Source: Phoenix dactylifera (Eukaryota; Streptophyta; Magnoliopsida; Arecales; Arecaceae). Taken from it: a stretch of DNA of 64,000 nucleotides. Below, piece after piece: positions 40,473 to 60,872 of this stretch (its first letter is position 1; the number at the start of each line of letters is the position of its first letter). The translations under genes and the position numbers were made by a program. The notes beneath the pieces are model-generated. The model made no database searches and was not told the origin of the DNA. It saw only the letters and a program-made list of their open reading frames with translations. Location of the stretch: contig NC_052400.1 in the NCBI RefSeq assembly GCF_009389715.1, positions 19,189,674 to 19,253,673 on the forward strand, read 5' to 3'.

Positions 40473-42130
40473 TAACCAGCTCAAACCGTTGTAGTTTGTA
40501 TTTTGGCTATTTTGTTCTTAAAGCACAGGAGAGAAGTTTAATCTAATGATGTATGGGAGTCGTAAACTTAGTTGGAAAATCTTGCATCAGTGCAGAAGCT
40601 AACGTGATCATTTTGGCTGTTAAAAAGGAATGTTTAAGTGTAAATATCATATTTCACTGTAATTATGTGAAGCCATTGCTCTGAACGTTCTGAGCTAATG
40701 TCAGCATGCTTTCTGAAAGCTAATTGCAAATTGTAAACATCTTATGGGGATCAAGAAGAATGCTTCTCAATTAATTATTTTAGATGGAAAATTTTCGTTT
40801 TATCTCATAGAATATTCAGATGCGGTTTGGTTTCATAGACTGTATTCGTACATTATCAGGAAAAATTTCATTTCTGCAACCCTGTTTAACATGCTTTTGG
40901 AGGGAGATGCAAGCCCCTGCTAAGGTCCTTCCATCAGGCTAATGCATTTTCTTTAGGGGGTCTTTCTAATGTTTGTATGAGCAAGAAAGTTGACAAATAA
41001 CAAAGGCTGGCAAGTAATAGGACAATAGAAAAAAAAAAATCCCAGCGAAATGACACAGAAGAAAAGAAAATTACTGTAGTTCTGGAAAGTAGTCGGAGAT
41101 ATTACGAAGTTATAGAAATGGAACTAACAGGGTTGTAAATCATTGACGGGACAAAGAGGGACCAATTCAAAGTGAAGAAAAGAATAATTTTTGAAAAAAA
41201 AGAAAAATAATTAAAAATAAAAAGGCAAATAAAAAAGAATGGCAAATGACATCATTTTTTTTGATAATTTACGTGTATACCGACCCAGAACTCAGCATGG
41301 GGGTGCACGACAGTTTAGTGGGAGTTTAAAAGGAAATAGGCAGCATATTTGGTCATTTATTTTGTTTATTTTTTTGAATTGTCATAAGACCCTGAAAATG
41401 GATGAACAGGATCATGCCAAAGTTAGGGATTCCGGCTGTATTTATGGAGAAATTATACTGTTACACTACGTACTGCATCATGCTAATCATTTTGTCTCAT
41501 TTTTATGGACTCTTTCGTCATGTACTTGGGACTTCATATAATCTATAGAAATAAGACGAGATGATTGGTCTGGCATAGCTCGATGTGGTTGAGGACATAA
41601 TTTTTTTATTTTACGGTGATTTTTTGTGCCATTTTCTTCTTAACTTAAAAAAAATAAATTCTTTAAAATAATGAAATCTAGAAAGTTATTCCTTCTCTTT
41701 TATATATATGTTTTTTAGTTGGGGGTACTTGGTCTGAACTCTGTTTGATCGCCTTACGATGCGGTAGATCAGAATGGGAATAATGGGTAGGATAACTTTA
41801 TTCCACAACTTTCCACAGAATAATATAATCTCTGAGAAAGAGCGTCGATTCCATGTCTATTTTTGCGATAACACCAATCCATTTTTTGAGAAAAATAACA
41901 CCGATCCCTCGTAATCCAAAATCCTGACCATCGCTCCAGTGTGCGTATGGTGTACGATGGCTTCTTATTCTCGAATATTTTCAAGAGATGAGGGAGCCAA
42001 CGAAACCGTGGATTAGAAATTTATTAGAGAAGGATTTAGCCGCTGGGGAAAGGGTGATCCAAGGGAGTCTGAACCTCTTCGTCTGTCCAAACTCGCAAAC
42101 CTCCCATGTCTTCCAAGGGGATACAAGGTC
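40473..42130. other. Intergenic between the LRR kinase and the PPR gene
   Basis: This should contain the 3' untranslated region of the kinase, and upstream sequence of the PPR gene near 42000-42130. No other gene was supported. The middle is AT-rich with no clear repeat. Confidence 0.5.
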
Positions 42131-44389
42131 ATGAAACTCTTCTCTTCTCTCACCATCCCCCTCGGAGCTGTCTTCTCCTGTCATCGCGGTATCTCCTCTC
42201 CAGCAGCCTCATGGCGGCCCCGCAGATCTCATTCTGGATCAGCAAGCTACCTCCAGTTGCTCGAGTCTTGCATTCTCGACAGGAACCTGCTTCTGGGTTC
42301 ACAACTTCACTCCAGGATCGTGATTGCCGGGCTCGAGAGTGATTCTTTCTTCGCATCGAAGCTCGTCGCACTCTACTCCCTATGTGGGTATCTCTCGAGC
42401 GCCGTGGCGGTCTTCGGCGGCTTTCCGAGTTGTAACGTGTTCCTTCTCAATGCTATGATCAGAGGCTATTCCTCCAACGGTTTGAACCAGGAAGCCATAG
42501 ATTTGTTCCATCGAAAGAGGAGAGAAGGGATCGAACCCGATTCCTATACTTTCTCGTGTGTTTTGAAGGCCTGTGCTTCTCTGCTGGACCTTTGCCAAGG
42601 TAAGGAGCTGCACAAACTGGCGGTGGAGAGCGGGCTTGAGTCGGACGTTTTTGTTTCTAATTCGTTGATTTCCATGTACGCAAAGTGTGGGAGCCTGGAA
42701 CGCGGCGTCGACGTTTTCGACAGAATGCCCCAACGAGACATCGTGTCATGGAATTCCATAATCTCAGCTTATGCAATGAATGGTTCTGACTTGGAGGCTG
42801 CAGAGAAAGTGAGGGAGATGTTTCGCTGTGGGTTCAGGCCAGATCAAGTGACGATCATTAGTCTTCTGACAGCGGGTTCCACTGCTGAGGTTATTAGTGA
42901 AGTACATGGTTATGTTTTGAGAGGAGGATTTGAACTTGAGCCCATATCCATGATTTGGAATGCACTTGTTTCTGCTTATGGCAGGTGTGGTGGCATCAAG
43001 GAAGCTCGTAGGATTTTTGATAGCTCAACTCAAAAGGATAAAGTTACTTGGAATGCCTTGATCTCTACCTATGCTCAGAATGGGTTATTTGAAGAAAGCA
43101 TGCAGCTTCTCAGAGACATGAGGCTTTCTGGTCTTGATGTTGGTGTAGTTACCTACAGTGGGATCATATCTTCCTTCTCTCAGGATGATTTGTCTGATGA
43201 AGCTGTGGTTGTTTTCAAGGAAATGTTGAATGCGGGGTTGAAGCCGGATGTAATAGCTATTGCGAGCATTCTGCCGGCAATTTCCGGTATCAGATGCTTT
43301 GGCTACTGCAAGGAAATCCATGCCTACTCTTACAGGGAAGGTTTAGAATCAGACCGCAGGGTTAGGAATGCTCTTGTGTCAGCTTACAGTATATTTGGTT
43401 CTATCCAAAGTGCTGTACGAGTTTTTGAAGCACTTAGAGACAGGGACGTGATCTCCTGGAGCTCGATGGTTACGGGCTATGTCCAGAACCGATTCTTCGT
43501 GGAAGCTCTTGATACATTTAGGCAAATGATTGGAGCTGAGATAGAACCGAATCCGATTACCATAACAAGCATCCTTTCAGCATGTGCAGGTGTCTCTGGT
43601 CTAAGACTGGGGAAAGAACTGCACTTGTGGGCACTAAAGAACTCGTTCCATGGTCAGTCCTTTGTGGGAAGTGCTCTTTTAGACATGTATGCGAAATGTG
43701 GAAGGATCAAAGACTCAAGAAGAGTGTTTGATCTAATGGCAGACAAGAACTTAGTCACCTATAATGTGATGATTGGAGGTTATGCTGTCCATGGACTGGT
43801 AGAAGATGCACTTAAAATCTTCCGAATGTTGGAAGAGCCTGATGAGGTCAGTTTTATCGCAGCCTTGTCAGCTTGTAGACATGGAGGACTTGTTGAGGAA
43901 GGGACCGAGATCTTTAATAGCATGAAGGCCTTAAAGGTGAGCCCCAGGGAAGGACATTATTCTTGTATGGTGGATTTATTGGCAAGATGTGGACTAATAG
44001 AACAAGCTCTTGATCTAGTGAAGACAATGCCGATGAAAGCTAGCAAAGAAATCTGGGGAACACTGCTCGGAGCATGCAAGGTACACTCCAATTTAGACAT
44101 TGGAATGTACACAGGAGCCCGTCTACTCGAGTCTGGGAGTGATAATTCGGGATATTATGTGCTGCTGTCAAACATATTAGCTGATTTCGGGAGGTGGGAT
44201 GATGTTGAAGTGATGAGAAAGCTGATGGCGGAGAAGGGAGTGAAGAAAGGTGCTGGGTGTAGTTGGATAGAAGTGAACAAGAGAGTCCACTCCTTTGTTG
44301 CCAAGGAAAGAGCACAGCATCCCGAGTCGGAGAGATTATTTTGGCTGTTGAGTGTCTTAAATGAGCAGATGAGGGCTATGAGTTTCTAG
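42131..44389 (+). CDS. PLS-class pentatricopeptide repeat protein with E/E+ tail
   Basis: Intronless gene of 752 residues, typical of plant PPR genes. The first 35 or so residues are rich in Ser and Arg and poor in acids, which suggests a mitochondrial or plastid targeting peptide. From about residue 38 to 590 there are tandem PPR motifs of the P, L and S types (recurrent VFVSNSLISMYAKCG, DIVSWNSIISAYA, PDQVTIISLL patterns). The E motif starts near EIWGTLLGACKVHSN, and the E+ region includes GCSWIEVNKRVHSF. There is no DYW cytidine deaminase domain. Proteins of this class usually serve as site-specific factors in C-to-U editing of organelle RNA and recruit a deaminase from elsewhere; the target cannot be read from the sequence here. 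The ATG at 42131 is the first in a long open frame. The last 25 codons lie in a tandemly duplicated block. Confidence 0.95.
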   Translation: MKLFSSLTIPLGAVFSCHRGISSPAASWRPRRSHSGSASYLQLLESCILDRNLLLGSQLHSRIVIAGLESDSFFASKLVALYSLCGYLSSAVAVFGGFPSCNVFLLNAMIRGYSSNGLNQEAIDLFHRKRREGIEPDSYTFSCVLKACASLLDLCQGKELHKLAVESGLESDVFVSNSLISMYAKCGSLERGVDVFDRMPQRDIVSWNSIISAYAMNGSDLEAAEKVREMFRCGFRPDQVTIISLLTAGSTAEVISEVHGYVLRGGFELEPISMIWNALVSAYGRCGGIKEARRIFDSSTQKDKVTWNALISTYAQNGLFEESMQLLRDMRLSGLDVGVVTYSGIISSFSQDDLSDEAVVVFKEMLNAGLKPDVIAIASILPAISGIRCFGYCKEIHAYSYREGLESDRRVRNALVSAYSIFGSIQSAVRVFEALRDRDVISWSSMVTGYVQNRFFVEALDTFRQMIGAEIEPNPITITSILSACAGVSGLRLGKELHLWALKNSFHGQSFVGSALLDMYAKCGRIKDSRRVFDLMADKNLVTYNVMIGGYAVHGLVEDALKIFRMLEEPDEVSFIAALSACRHGGLVEEGTEIFNSMKALKVSPREGHYSCMVDLLARCGLIEQALDLVKTMPMKASKEIWGTLLGACKVHSNLDIGMYTGARLLESGSDNSGYYVLLSNILADFGRWDDVEVMRKLMAEKGVKKGAGCSWIEVNKRVHSFVAKERAQHPESERLFWLLSVLNEQMRAMSF

Positions 44390-44466
44390 CGCAGCATCCC
44401 CGAGTGGGAGAGCTTGCTCATGGCTGTCAAGTGTCTAATGAGCAGACGAGGGCTTTGAGTTTCCAG
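44312..44466 (+). repeat. 77-bp tandem duplication across the PPR stop codon
   Basis: Copy 1 (44312-44388) encodes the C-terminal tail and ends just before the last base of the TAG stop. Copy 2 (44389-44465) repeats it with roughly a dozen differences, including CAG where copy 1 has TAG. Because 77 is not a multiple of three, copy 2 is out of frame and untranslated. Confidence 0.9.
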
Positions 44467-46314
44467 CAGAAGCTTTGTTTACTCTCCCTCCCCCTTTAGT
44501 CCTCCCTTGAGTAGGGAACAAACAGCAACATCCCATACAAAACTTGATCCATATATCTCAAACCTTTGGATGCATACGGATGCGAAAAACAAAATCAATG
44601 TATCGATTCCAGTTCTTTTTTTTTTTTTTTTTTTTGTAACAGATTTTTATTTTTCTAATGAAGAGGGTTTTCTTCTTCTATTTTTCAAAAAATATAAGAT
44701 GAGTTTTTGTTTCCTTACCTATATATATATAATAAAAAAAAAATTCTATCTTGACAGGCTTTGCAATTCAATCTGCTATTTCGTTTGCTTTTTATGGCTA
44801 TCTTTCATGTATAAGGGAACCACATCCATAACACAGGCATCTGATATCCTGTCCTCGTGTATCTCCCTCATGTTTCATAGACGATCCTGGTCCATGCTGT
44901 CAAAAGCACCATATCTAAGAGCCATGAAGCTGTTCCAATAGCTATCTTGTTCCCCGTTGGTTTGTATGACATTCACCCAAATCATAGGTTCTGAGACTCA
45001 CTGGATCGGCATCTTGTGAAACTTTTGTACGGACGTTTTGAGTCATTCGCGATCTTAGCGCATCTTTGAAAACAGAAGTAGAACCTTAAAAATGTCAGAT
45101 TATAAAACTATTATGCAACAGGGTCTTCAAGTTGTTCGCCCTTATTTCATGAAAGCATATCCATTACATTTTCAAAGTAGGCATCAGTCCTGGACTGCTT
45201 GGACCGCAGATAGAAAATTGACCAACGTATTGCACAGTTCTATAAGACAACTGATCTGAGAAACGGCCTAGAGCGTGATCCTTGGCATTCTACTGCAAGA
45301 AAGCATAATAAACGGGCCAAATAATCCTCCTATCAAAATCTTTAAAAAACCATAACAAGCATTGCTCCAGGACAATGACAATTATTACCCATTATTTTGC
45401 TCAAGAAAAAATCCATATCTTTGCACAATCTTCTCTTTCTTTTCTTTTTTTTTTGCAATCGGCGAACTACCTACGTCACTATTATGGTTCAACAAGTTTC
45501 ATGCTCAACCTCAGCCTCAAAAATATAATTGCCAGCTCCAAGAGCCTATCAATTTTTTCACTTTTGGTACAAGAATCTATATATTTCAAGGTATATTAAA
45601 CCCACTGAATTTTCTAGGAAGACATCCACCAGTCAAACACAGAAGATCTTCATTTACATGAGCTATAAGACATTACAGCTATCACGAATACACACACACA
45701 TACGCATCCATACATACATACACATACGCACACATACATACATACACATACGCACACATACATACATACATACATACACACACATACATGCATGCATATA
45801 TATCCATACATATACATAAACATATACATATACATACATACATACATAAAACAAGTATCTTGAATAATATTCCACCAATCCTAAAACCAAGGAGGCACCA
45901 GGAGTTTATATGTTAAAAGAGGACAAGAAATTGATAGGTTGAACAGGATGTTTATGACAAACCACTGTTAAATTACTCCAAGATTTATTTGATTTCTATG
46001 CCCCTGACAGTTGCATGTCAGCTGTAATTTAGTTTCAAATGCATCTGCACTTAGCATTGATGTTACACGAGTATAATTATGACCCAAGAAAAAAAACAAA
46101 AGAAAAGGAATTCAGATGTTCAAAATCGGGTAAAGCGAAGGCATTTATTCTGTGTCCCCTTCAAACATGCACGGAAGCTGAATTGCAAAAGCCTCAACAT
46201 ATTGACCTCAATCTGTTGATAACTTATTTCTATAACAAGGATCAGAGGAAGTCGAGAAAAAGCATCATGAAATGTAGTATAAGCCTCAGTTTTCTTTGCC
46301 TAAGTAGTGATTCC
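44467..46314. other. Intergenic between two convergent genes
   Basis: The PPR and aminotransferase genes end towards each other here. No gene was supported. There is a poly-T run of about 20 bases at 44616-44636 and a large microsatellite at 45689-45848. Confidence 0.55.
45689..45848. repeat. CACA/CATA compound microsatellite
   Basis: About 160 bases of ACAC, CATA and TACG tetranucleotides. The open frames over it on both strands (His/Thr/Tyr-rich one way, Val/Cys/Met/Tyr-rich the other) are products of the repeat. Confidence 0.9.
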
Positions 46315-55595
<9,281 letters not shown>

Positions 55596-56430
55596 AAGAG
55601 CAAGCTCTTTCTCGGCCTCCCTCTGTTCGATTTTATGTATCAAAGGCCAAAAAAAATAAGTTTCAGGAAGAAGGAAAGGAACAGAGGGTTTTAGTCAGAA
55701 GGAGAGGCAAGAGGACCTGACATGCGGAAGGGGAGCGGCGGATGGGGAGCGGCAAGCGATGAGGTTTCAGTTTTGACACTTCGCGTTGGATTGAAGGGGA
55801 CTACCACTTTCCAAACCCGGGGGACTGCGACCTGTGGGCGCGCCAGCCGCCCAGTGCCGAATGCTGTTTGATGACGTGTTGGAGCGCTTGCCTTGGCATT
55901 GATGGTGTAGGGCCCACCTTCGGTGTCAATCTTGCGGTCTGACGCGTGACTTAGGGTGGCTGCTGTTTTAGATAAGACGGATGATCCACCTATAAGACCT
56001 CAGGAGATTTGGGTACCTGGGTAATCCCGCAATGCATAAAGATTTGTTTGCCATAAATCAATCCGTTAGCCTGTACCGACTTTCTGTCCTCTGACATTGC
56101 TTGAAAATTCCGTAAGAATTCAGTTTATTAGTCCATCTAACTTATAATTTCTAAAAAAATAGCTAAATCCAACCTTTGGCTTATAGAATTTGGCTGTCAA
56201 ATGTTCGATTGACAGAGCCATAATTAAATAGACGGTCCAATCTACGAATTCTGTGAAATTTTTAGTTCGTTCCTAAAATATGAGTGTAGTGGATCACATA
56301 ATTTAGGCTTTGACATATGCAAATTTTACAAAAAAAATATTACTATGATATAACATATTTAATGTATGAGGTATGATTTTTTTCTTATTTATCCAACTAT
56401 ATTTGAAATACAACGTGTCGATTTAAAATT
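55596..56430 (-). promoter_or_regulatory. Upstream region of the aminotransferase gene
   Basis: GC-richer sequence from 55596 to about 55960 should hold the leader and promoter of the minus-strand aminotransferase gene. No convincing TATA box was seen. Beyond it the sequence becomes AT-rich with no gene. Confidence 0.45.
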
Positions 56431-57170
56431 CTTCAACAACTAAAATTCTGTTGTGTAATAAATAATAAATTTTAGTGATAATCAAGTGAATATTCTGATT
56501 GTTAATATTGGCATCATTAATATCGATATTCATGTTGTAAACAAAAAAAACACTGCACCTGTCACTAATATAGGCGTGGTTAATATTGGTTCCGTGCAAT
56601 ACACAAGGTATAATTTTTTTTATTTTTCATTTTTTAAATATAATATAAATAAATTATAATAAATGGAATACTTTAATAGCTAAATTTTTGTAGTATATTA
56701 AGCAGTCAACTTTAATGATGACCAAGTAGAATTCTCGTTATTGATATTGGCATCATTAGTATCAGTGTTCGAAAACTCTACATATTTGAGCCCTATTAAA
56801 AAATAAACTTTAATGATAGACAAGCAAGAACTCTCATCATTAATATGCACATCCACATAATAAACAGAAAATCTGCACAAAAATCTGCAAAGAAAATTTC
56901 CATCATTAATACTAATCCTATACAGTGCATGAGATATTATTTTTTCTCCTTTTTTAAATATTCTTGAAATACGGTATAATAATGTAACAATTATAATAAT
57001 AGAATGCTTCAATAATCAATTTTTTGTTATCCATTAAGTGATAAACTTTAATGATGGCCAAATATATTATTACCTGCACCGTTATTATCTGTTGCATATT
57101 AAAGAACGAACTTTAATGATAGCCGATCATACTAATACCCATGTCCACATGGCAAATGAAGAGCTCTGTA
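56430..57170. repeat. Degenerate AT-rich repeat array
   Basis: The word AACTTTAATGATRRMC recurs near 56707, 56807, 57048 and 57109, each time followed by a related segment with CATTAATA or CATCATTA, and an AATTTTAGTGATAATC variant lies near 56470. The units are irregular (about 60-340 bp) and diverged. It is probably an old tandem repeat or a nest of related non-autonomous elements. Open frames across it have no recognisable domain. Confidence 0.5.
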
Positions 57171-57684
57171 CACGCTGAGACTCCATTTTAAATATGTACA
57201 ATAGAAGAATAGATCAGATCAAAATCAAATACAAATTCAACTAAATGTCTATACCCATACTCAATATTAGATCCAAGAAAATTTTGGATAAAAATCACAT
57301 ATGTTAATAAAATAATTTTGATATATGCCTGGATTATTTTTAAAATTATTTAATGCATCTAAAATATTATCTTATAAATGATGAAATAAGAAAATGAGTA
57401 ATATCTAAAAAGGAGTATCTATTTAATCCAAAAATCCACACATTCCAAAGACATAAAGAATGAAAATGATCCTAAAATAATCAAGGTTAATATAAAAACT
57501 AAATTATAATAAATATTTTATAAAATACCGCTACAAATAATATGGATATGAATTTGGTGGGAAAAGATGGTTACAATTTTATCTTTTACTCTATTTTATG
57601 ATAAAAACAAACAATGAATAGATATACACATAGATGTATGTATAGGTATGTATTTATGTTTGTATGTGTATGTATGTAGATAAT

Positions 57685-57890
57685 CGGATGAGGTTTTGGG
57701 TTTTGGGTTTTGGGGTATGGATCTATCTAAATCTAAACCTAACTAAGTAAAATTTCAGGTCTAATTTTGGAACCCAAACTCAATCTAACAGTTTATTAGA
57801 AGTGTTTTCAATACCCATGCTCTACGTTCGGGTCCTTTTTGAATCAGGTTGGCAGGTTTATCTGCCTCCATTGACACCATTACCTACAAG
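57685..57890. repeat. Dispersed repeat, copy 2
   Basis: Second copy of the family seen at 2862-3065, in the same orientation. It begins with a short TTTTGGG run (57691-57712) and includes the shared landmark AGTTTATTAGA. Confidence 0.5.
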
Positions 57891-59280
57891 GCCTAGTTCA
57901 AATTTTGTACCATGAGAAGGAAAACATAATCATAATTGAATGATCATCGATCCTGTTTTTTGTTCTTATCAAAAGAAGATCCTGATTTTTCATAACTTCT
58001 CAAAAGTTTTCACTTTAGCTTTTTCCACTTGCTGGTTTTGGTTAATCCCAGTAATAAGGAGATGGCACCAACAATGAATATTGTTGGTCCCACAACAGCA
58101 TATCATGGATGTCGCATATTAATGGAATGGATGGCCTCAATATGCCCTCTAAAACATGGTAGAGTAGAATTCTGCCAATTGGTCTGTTGAATGCAATGCA
58201 ACAACCAAAAAGATCCAAACAAATGAAATTGTAGATGCTGGATGATCTATTGAACAGAAAAGTGATATAGATAAATGGGATCCAAAAATCTATTGAATGA
58301 ACTAAATATTTGATGGCCATCGACTATGGAGAAGTTAAATCGATCTAAATGACTAAGTTAAGAGAAACAAGCATTTGAAGTTCAATATGATTGCACCAAG
58401 TCAGTTAATCTTCTTTCCAACCTAGCAGCATAATAAAAAATTAATCCATTTACTAGATTATTAGATTGAATATAGGTGGCATGGTGATCTGAAAATCACC
58501 TAAACAAGATATTAACATTGTTTAAGATTACGTATGTAACATATAAAATCCAATCAATCTAAAAATATGATGAGAGAATCAACCTCTTGCTCTCTTTTTC
58601 TCTCTCGTTCATCGCAACTCCTTGCCTCCGTCCATCTATCTAGGCTTGCTTCTTTTTTTTAAGCAAACCCCCATCCATAACTCACCATCATCGAGCCTTA
58701 AAAGACGAACTTTATTCCTTCTGGGCTCCAACAACACCCTTGCACCACACTTGACTGACGGGAATCGAAAAGAATAGACACGGAATAAGAATAGAATAAG
58801 AATGGAAAGCAAAACATTCCGATTCCATCATTGGTTAACGTAGAAGGGAATGCAATGAAAAGGACTAATCGTTCCGTTCTATCGTTTGAAATAATGCAAT
58901 TGATGCCTTGGTTCAATCATTAAGCTCTAAAATCTTATTATGCAAGGCATCACTGCCACATTTTAAGAGTCTAAAGTTGCAACCGCCTATCACGAGACAC
59001 ATGGATAGATTCCATGTTTTTACAATTGAAGTTGGTGGGAGAGTTGCCGTTCACAAAATTTCTGGGCATGTTTCAAGAAGTCATCGTGGGCCGTGGCCTT
59101 TGGAAAGGTCAACCATGCAATGCCCAAGCCTAATTCTTTGGGTTTTTTTACATTGTTTTAGTACATCGGCAGCTCACGTCAACCAGCACGGGGCTACTAG
59201 TAGAGTCAAGAGTAATGAGAGGCAGTGTCAGACTATTTTTATAAAACCATTTCTGAATGATAAACAGTAAAGGAGGTAAC
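57891..59280. other. Intergenic, no supported gene
   Basis: AT-rich with only short open frames (for example 58042-58320 and 58908-59270) that show no recognisable protein. The stretch just before 59281 may belong to the same old retroelement as the RNase H relic that follows. Confidence 0.45.
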
Positions 59281-59616
59281 CTAATCTGCAGCCCTATTCG
59301 CCTTTCGGTACACATGTGCAGCTAGAATAAAGTGGCAGCCTATCACCAATCTCTGGATGTCCCTGAACAGTGGGTGGCCATCGCTCTGTCGCTCTACATC
59401 ACGAATCCACTCAATCATCATCGTAGAGTCTCCTTCCATGATGATGAAGTCAGCTCCCAAAATACTACTCGTATAGGTGATGCCCTCCCATACTGCTCCG
59501 AGCTCAGCTCCAATAGCAGTCATATCGCAAGTGCATCGCTCGTCTGCTGCAATCAATCTAGAGTTCTGATTCCAGATCACATTTGTTTGAATCTTTAAGC
59601 GGATGGTTAAGAACAT
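59281..59616 (-). pseudogene. LINE-type RNase H domain relic
   Basis: The minus-strand reading contains, in order, GAELGAVWEGI, ADFIIMEGDSTMMIEWI, GHPLFRDIQRLV and AAHVYRKANRAAD. This is the order of motifs in the RNase H-like domain found at the C-terminus of plant non-LTR retrotransposon polyproteins and related domesticated fragments: the Glu of AE.WA, the Asp of the EGDS segment and the final AAD. About 110 residues are open, but no reverse transcriptase segment was found beside it, so it is a truncated copy. It could not support retrotransposition. Confidence 0.7.
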
Positions 59617-59676
59617 CTAATCACTACGCTTTGAGGCAGCATGTGGCTGCTTGTTCCACATCCTTACCTCAGCTTC

Positions 59677-60120
59677 TATTAGAAAATATAAAATATATAA
59701 ATAAATCTATCTCATCCTATTAGTTTAAGCTTTTGGGACAAGTGGTGATTTCAACATGATATCAAAGTAGAGTAGAGGTCCTGAGTTCGAACTCTGTCTC
59801 CGCACTCTTTAACTTCATTATTAAAAAATCTCGCATGTTGGGCTCATCCATTAAAAGAAAAGTCGGACCTACATATGAGGGGGAGTGTAAAAAAATATAA
59901 AATATATAAATAAATCTACCTTGTAATCTTAACTTTCATATCAGAGCAGAGGTCCTGAGTTCGAACCCTGTCTCCGCACTTTTTAACCTCATTATTAAAA
60001 AATTTCACACGTTGAGCTCGTCCATTAAAAAAAAGTCCGGCCCACATGTGAAGAAGAGTGTTAGAAAATATAAAATATAAATTATATAAATAAATCCACC
60101 TTATCCTATTAGCTTGAGCT
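59677..60120 (+). mobile_element. Tandem miniature LTR element (LTR-internal-LTR-internal-LTR)
   Basis: Three related LTRs alternate with two internal domains. LTR1 is 59677-59756 (80 bp, TATTAGAAAATATAAAATAT... ending TTCAACA). It is followed by a primer-binding site like the initiator-methionine tRNA complement (TGATATCAAAG, 59757-59767). LTR2 starts at 59886 after a purine tract (GAGGGGGAG) and has an internal deletion. A second primer site (TATCAGAGCAG) follows at 59939. LTR3 starts at 60059 (TGTTAGAAAA) and breaks off at about 60120. Both internal domains carry the same GGTCCTGAGTTCGAAC and CTGTCTCCGCAC segments. The LTRs are among the shortest known types, like the SMART/TRIM elements of grasses. 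Non-coding; needs proteins from other elements. Confidence 0.85.
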
Positions 60121-60872
60121 GCTCATGCCAATGGGAGACTCTTGGACAGGGAGTCCATGGGCGAGGGCCATCACTTCTGGGCCATCGGAGGAGGGAAAGG
60201 AGCCAGCTTGGGTATCGCAGCGTCATGGAAGGTCCGGTTAGTCCCCGTTCCCCCCATTGTCACTGTTTTCACCGTCCACAAGACCTTGGAGCAAGGAGCA
60301 ATAGGGCCTCGGAACAAAGGGCAGTACATTGAACAGAAGCTCCATTAGGACATAAGAGGACAGTGGAGGCTATGTTCCAAACTTGGTTTCTTGCTGGCGA
60401 TGTGATGAGGCTCCGCGACATGCTGGGTTTAGAGAGGGAGGACAGCAGAGAGCTGAGTTGGATTCAGTCTGTTCCCCACTTTGCTGGCAACACAAAGTGA
60501 GAGACGATGGAGATTCTGTTGGACCGGGGGATGTTCAACTAGGGCAGGTCTGGCTATTATGTCAAAAAGCCCATCCCAGTGAGTGGGTGGGAGGAGATTT
60601 TTTAAAGGTTTCTGGAGGAAGGTGCTGCATCCATGCACTTAACTGAGCCCTTCCAGTGGGAGGCAAAAAGACTCCATATCCACGTAGATAGGGCCGATTT
60701 GTACAGCATCCACTACCTTGTGAAGCGGCAGGACGGTGGGGTTGGGGCATGCCGACGGCACTTTAGTTGCATTGGGAGGCTGTATAGATTCATGGAGTCC
60801 TCGCGTGTCGAACCATCTTTGGCTTACCTATCTAAATTTCAGGGTTCTTGACTTGCACGGAAAAACCCAAAC
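60121..60872 (+). pseudogene. Berberine bridge enzyme-like FAD oxidoreductase pseudogene
   Basis: Plus-strand reading from 60121 begins AHANGRLLDRESMGE, then HFWAIGGGKGASLGI and WKVRLVPVPP, a close match to the middle of BBE-like (reticuline oxidase-like) proteins. That frame stops at 60345-60347. After a frame change the match resumes at about 60453 with LSWIQSVPHFAG, EILLDRG and YYVKKPIPVSGWEEIF, interrupted by at least three stop codons. It ends with the BBE C-terminal domain: DLYSIHYLVK, RLYRFM and an AYLSKF version of the usual AYLNYRDLDL. The N-terminal half of the FAD-binding domain, with the bicovalent His/Cys flavin sites, is absent: the copy begins exactly where an LTR breaks off. 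The living family oxidises carbohydrates, monolignols or alkaloids. This copy is dead. Confidence 0.85.

Noticed and set aside
45689-45848. CRISPR-like regular repeats
   Set aside because: The units are 2-4 bases long with no spacers; it is a microsatellite in a plant genome.
45529-45890. Open frames on both strands with His/Thr/Tyr or Val/Cys/Met/Tyr repeats
   Set aside because: They are translations of the CACA/CATA microsatellite.
57689-57712. Telomere-like GGGTTTTGGGTTTTGGG run
   Set aside because: The unit is TTTTGGG, not the plant telomere unit TTTAGGG, and there are only about three units. It belongs to a dispersed repeat.
59775-59800. tRNA-like B box (GAGTTCGAAC) suggesting a tRNA gene or SINE
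   Set aside because: The same segment recurs in both internal domains of the tandem miniature LTR element, next to LTRs and primer sites, and no cloverleaf was apparent.
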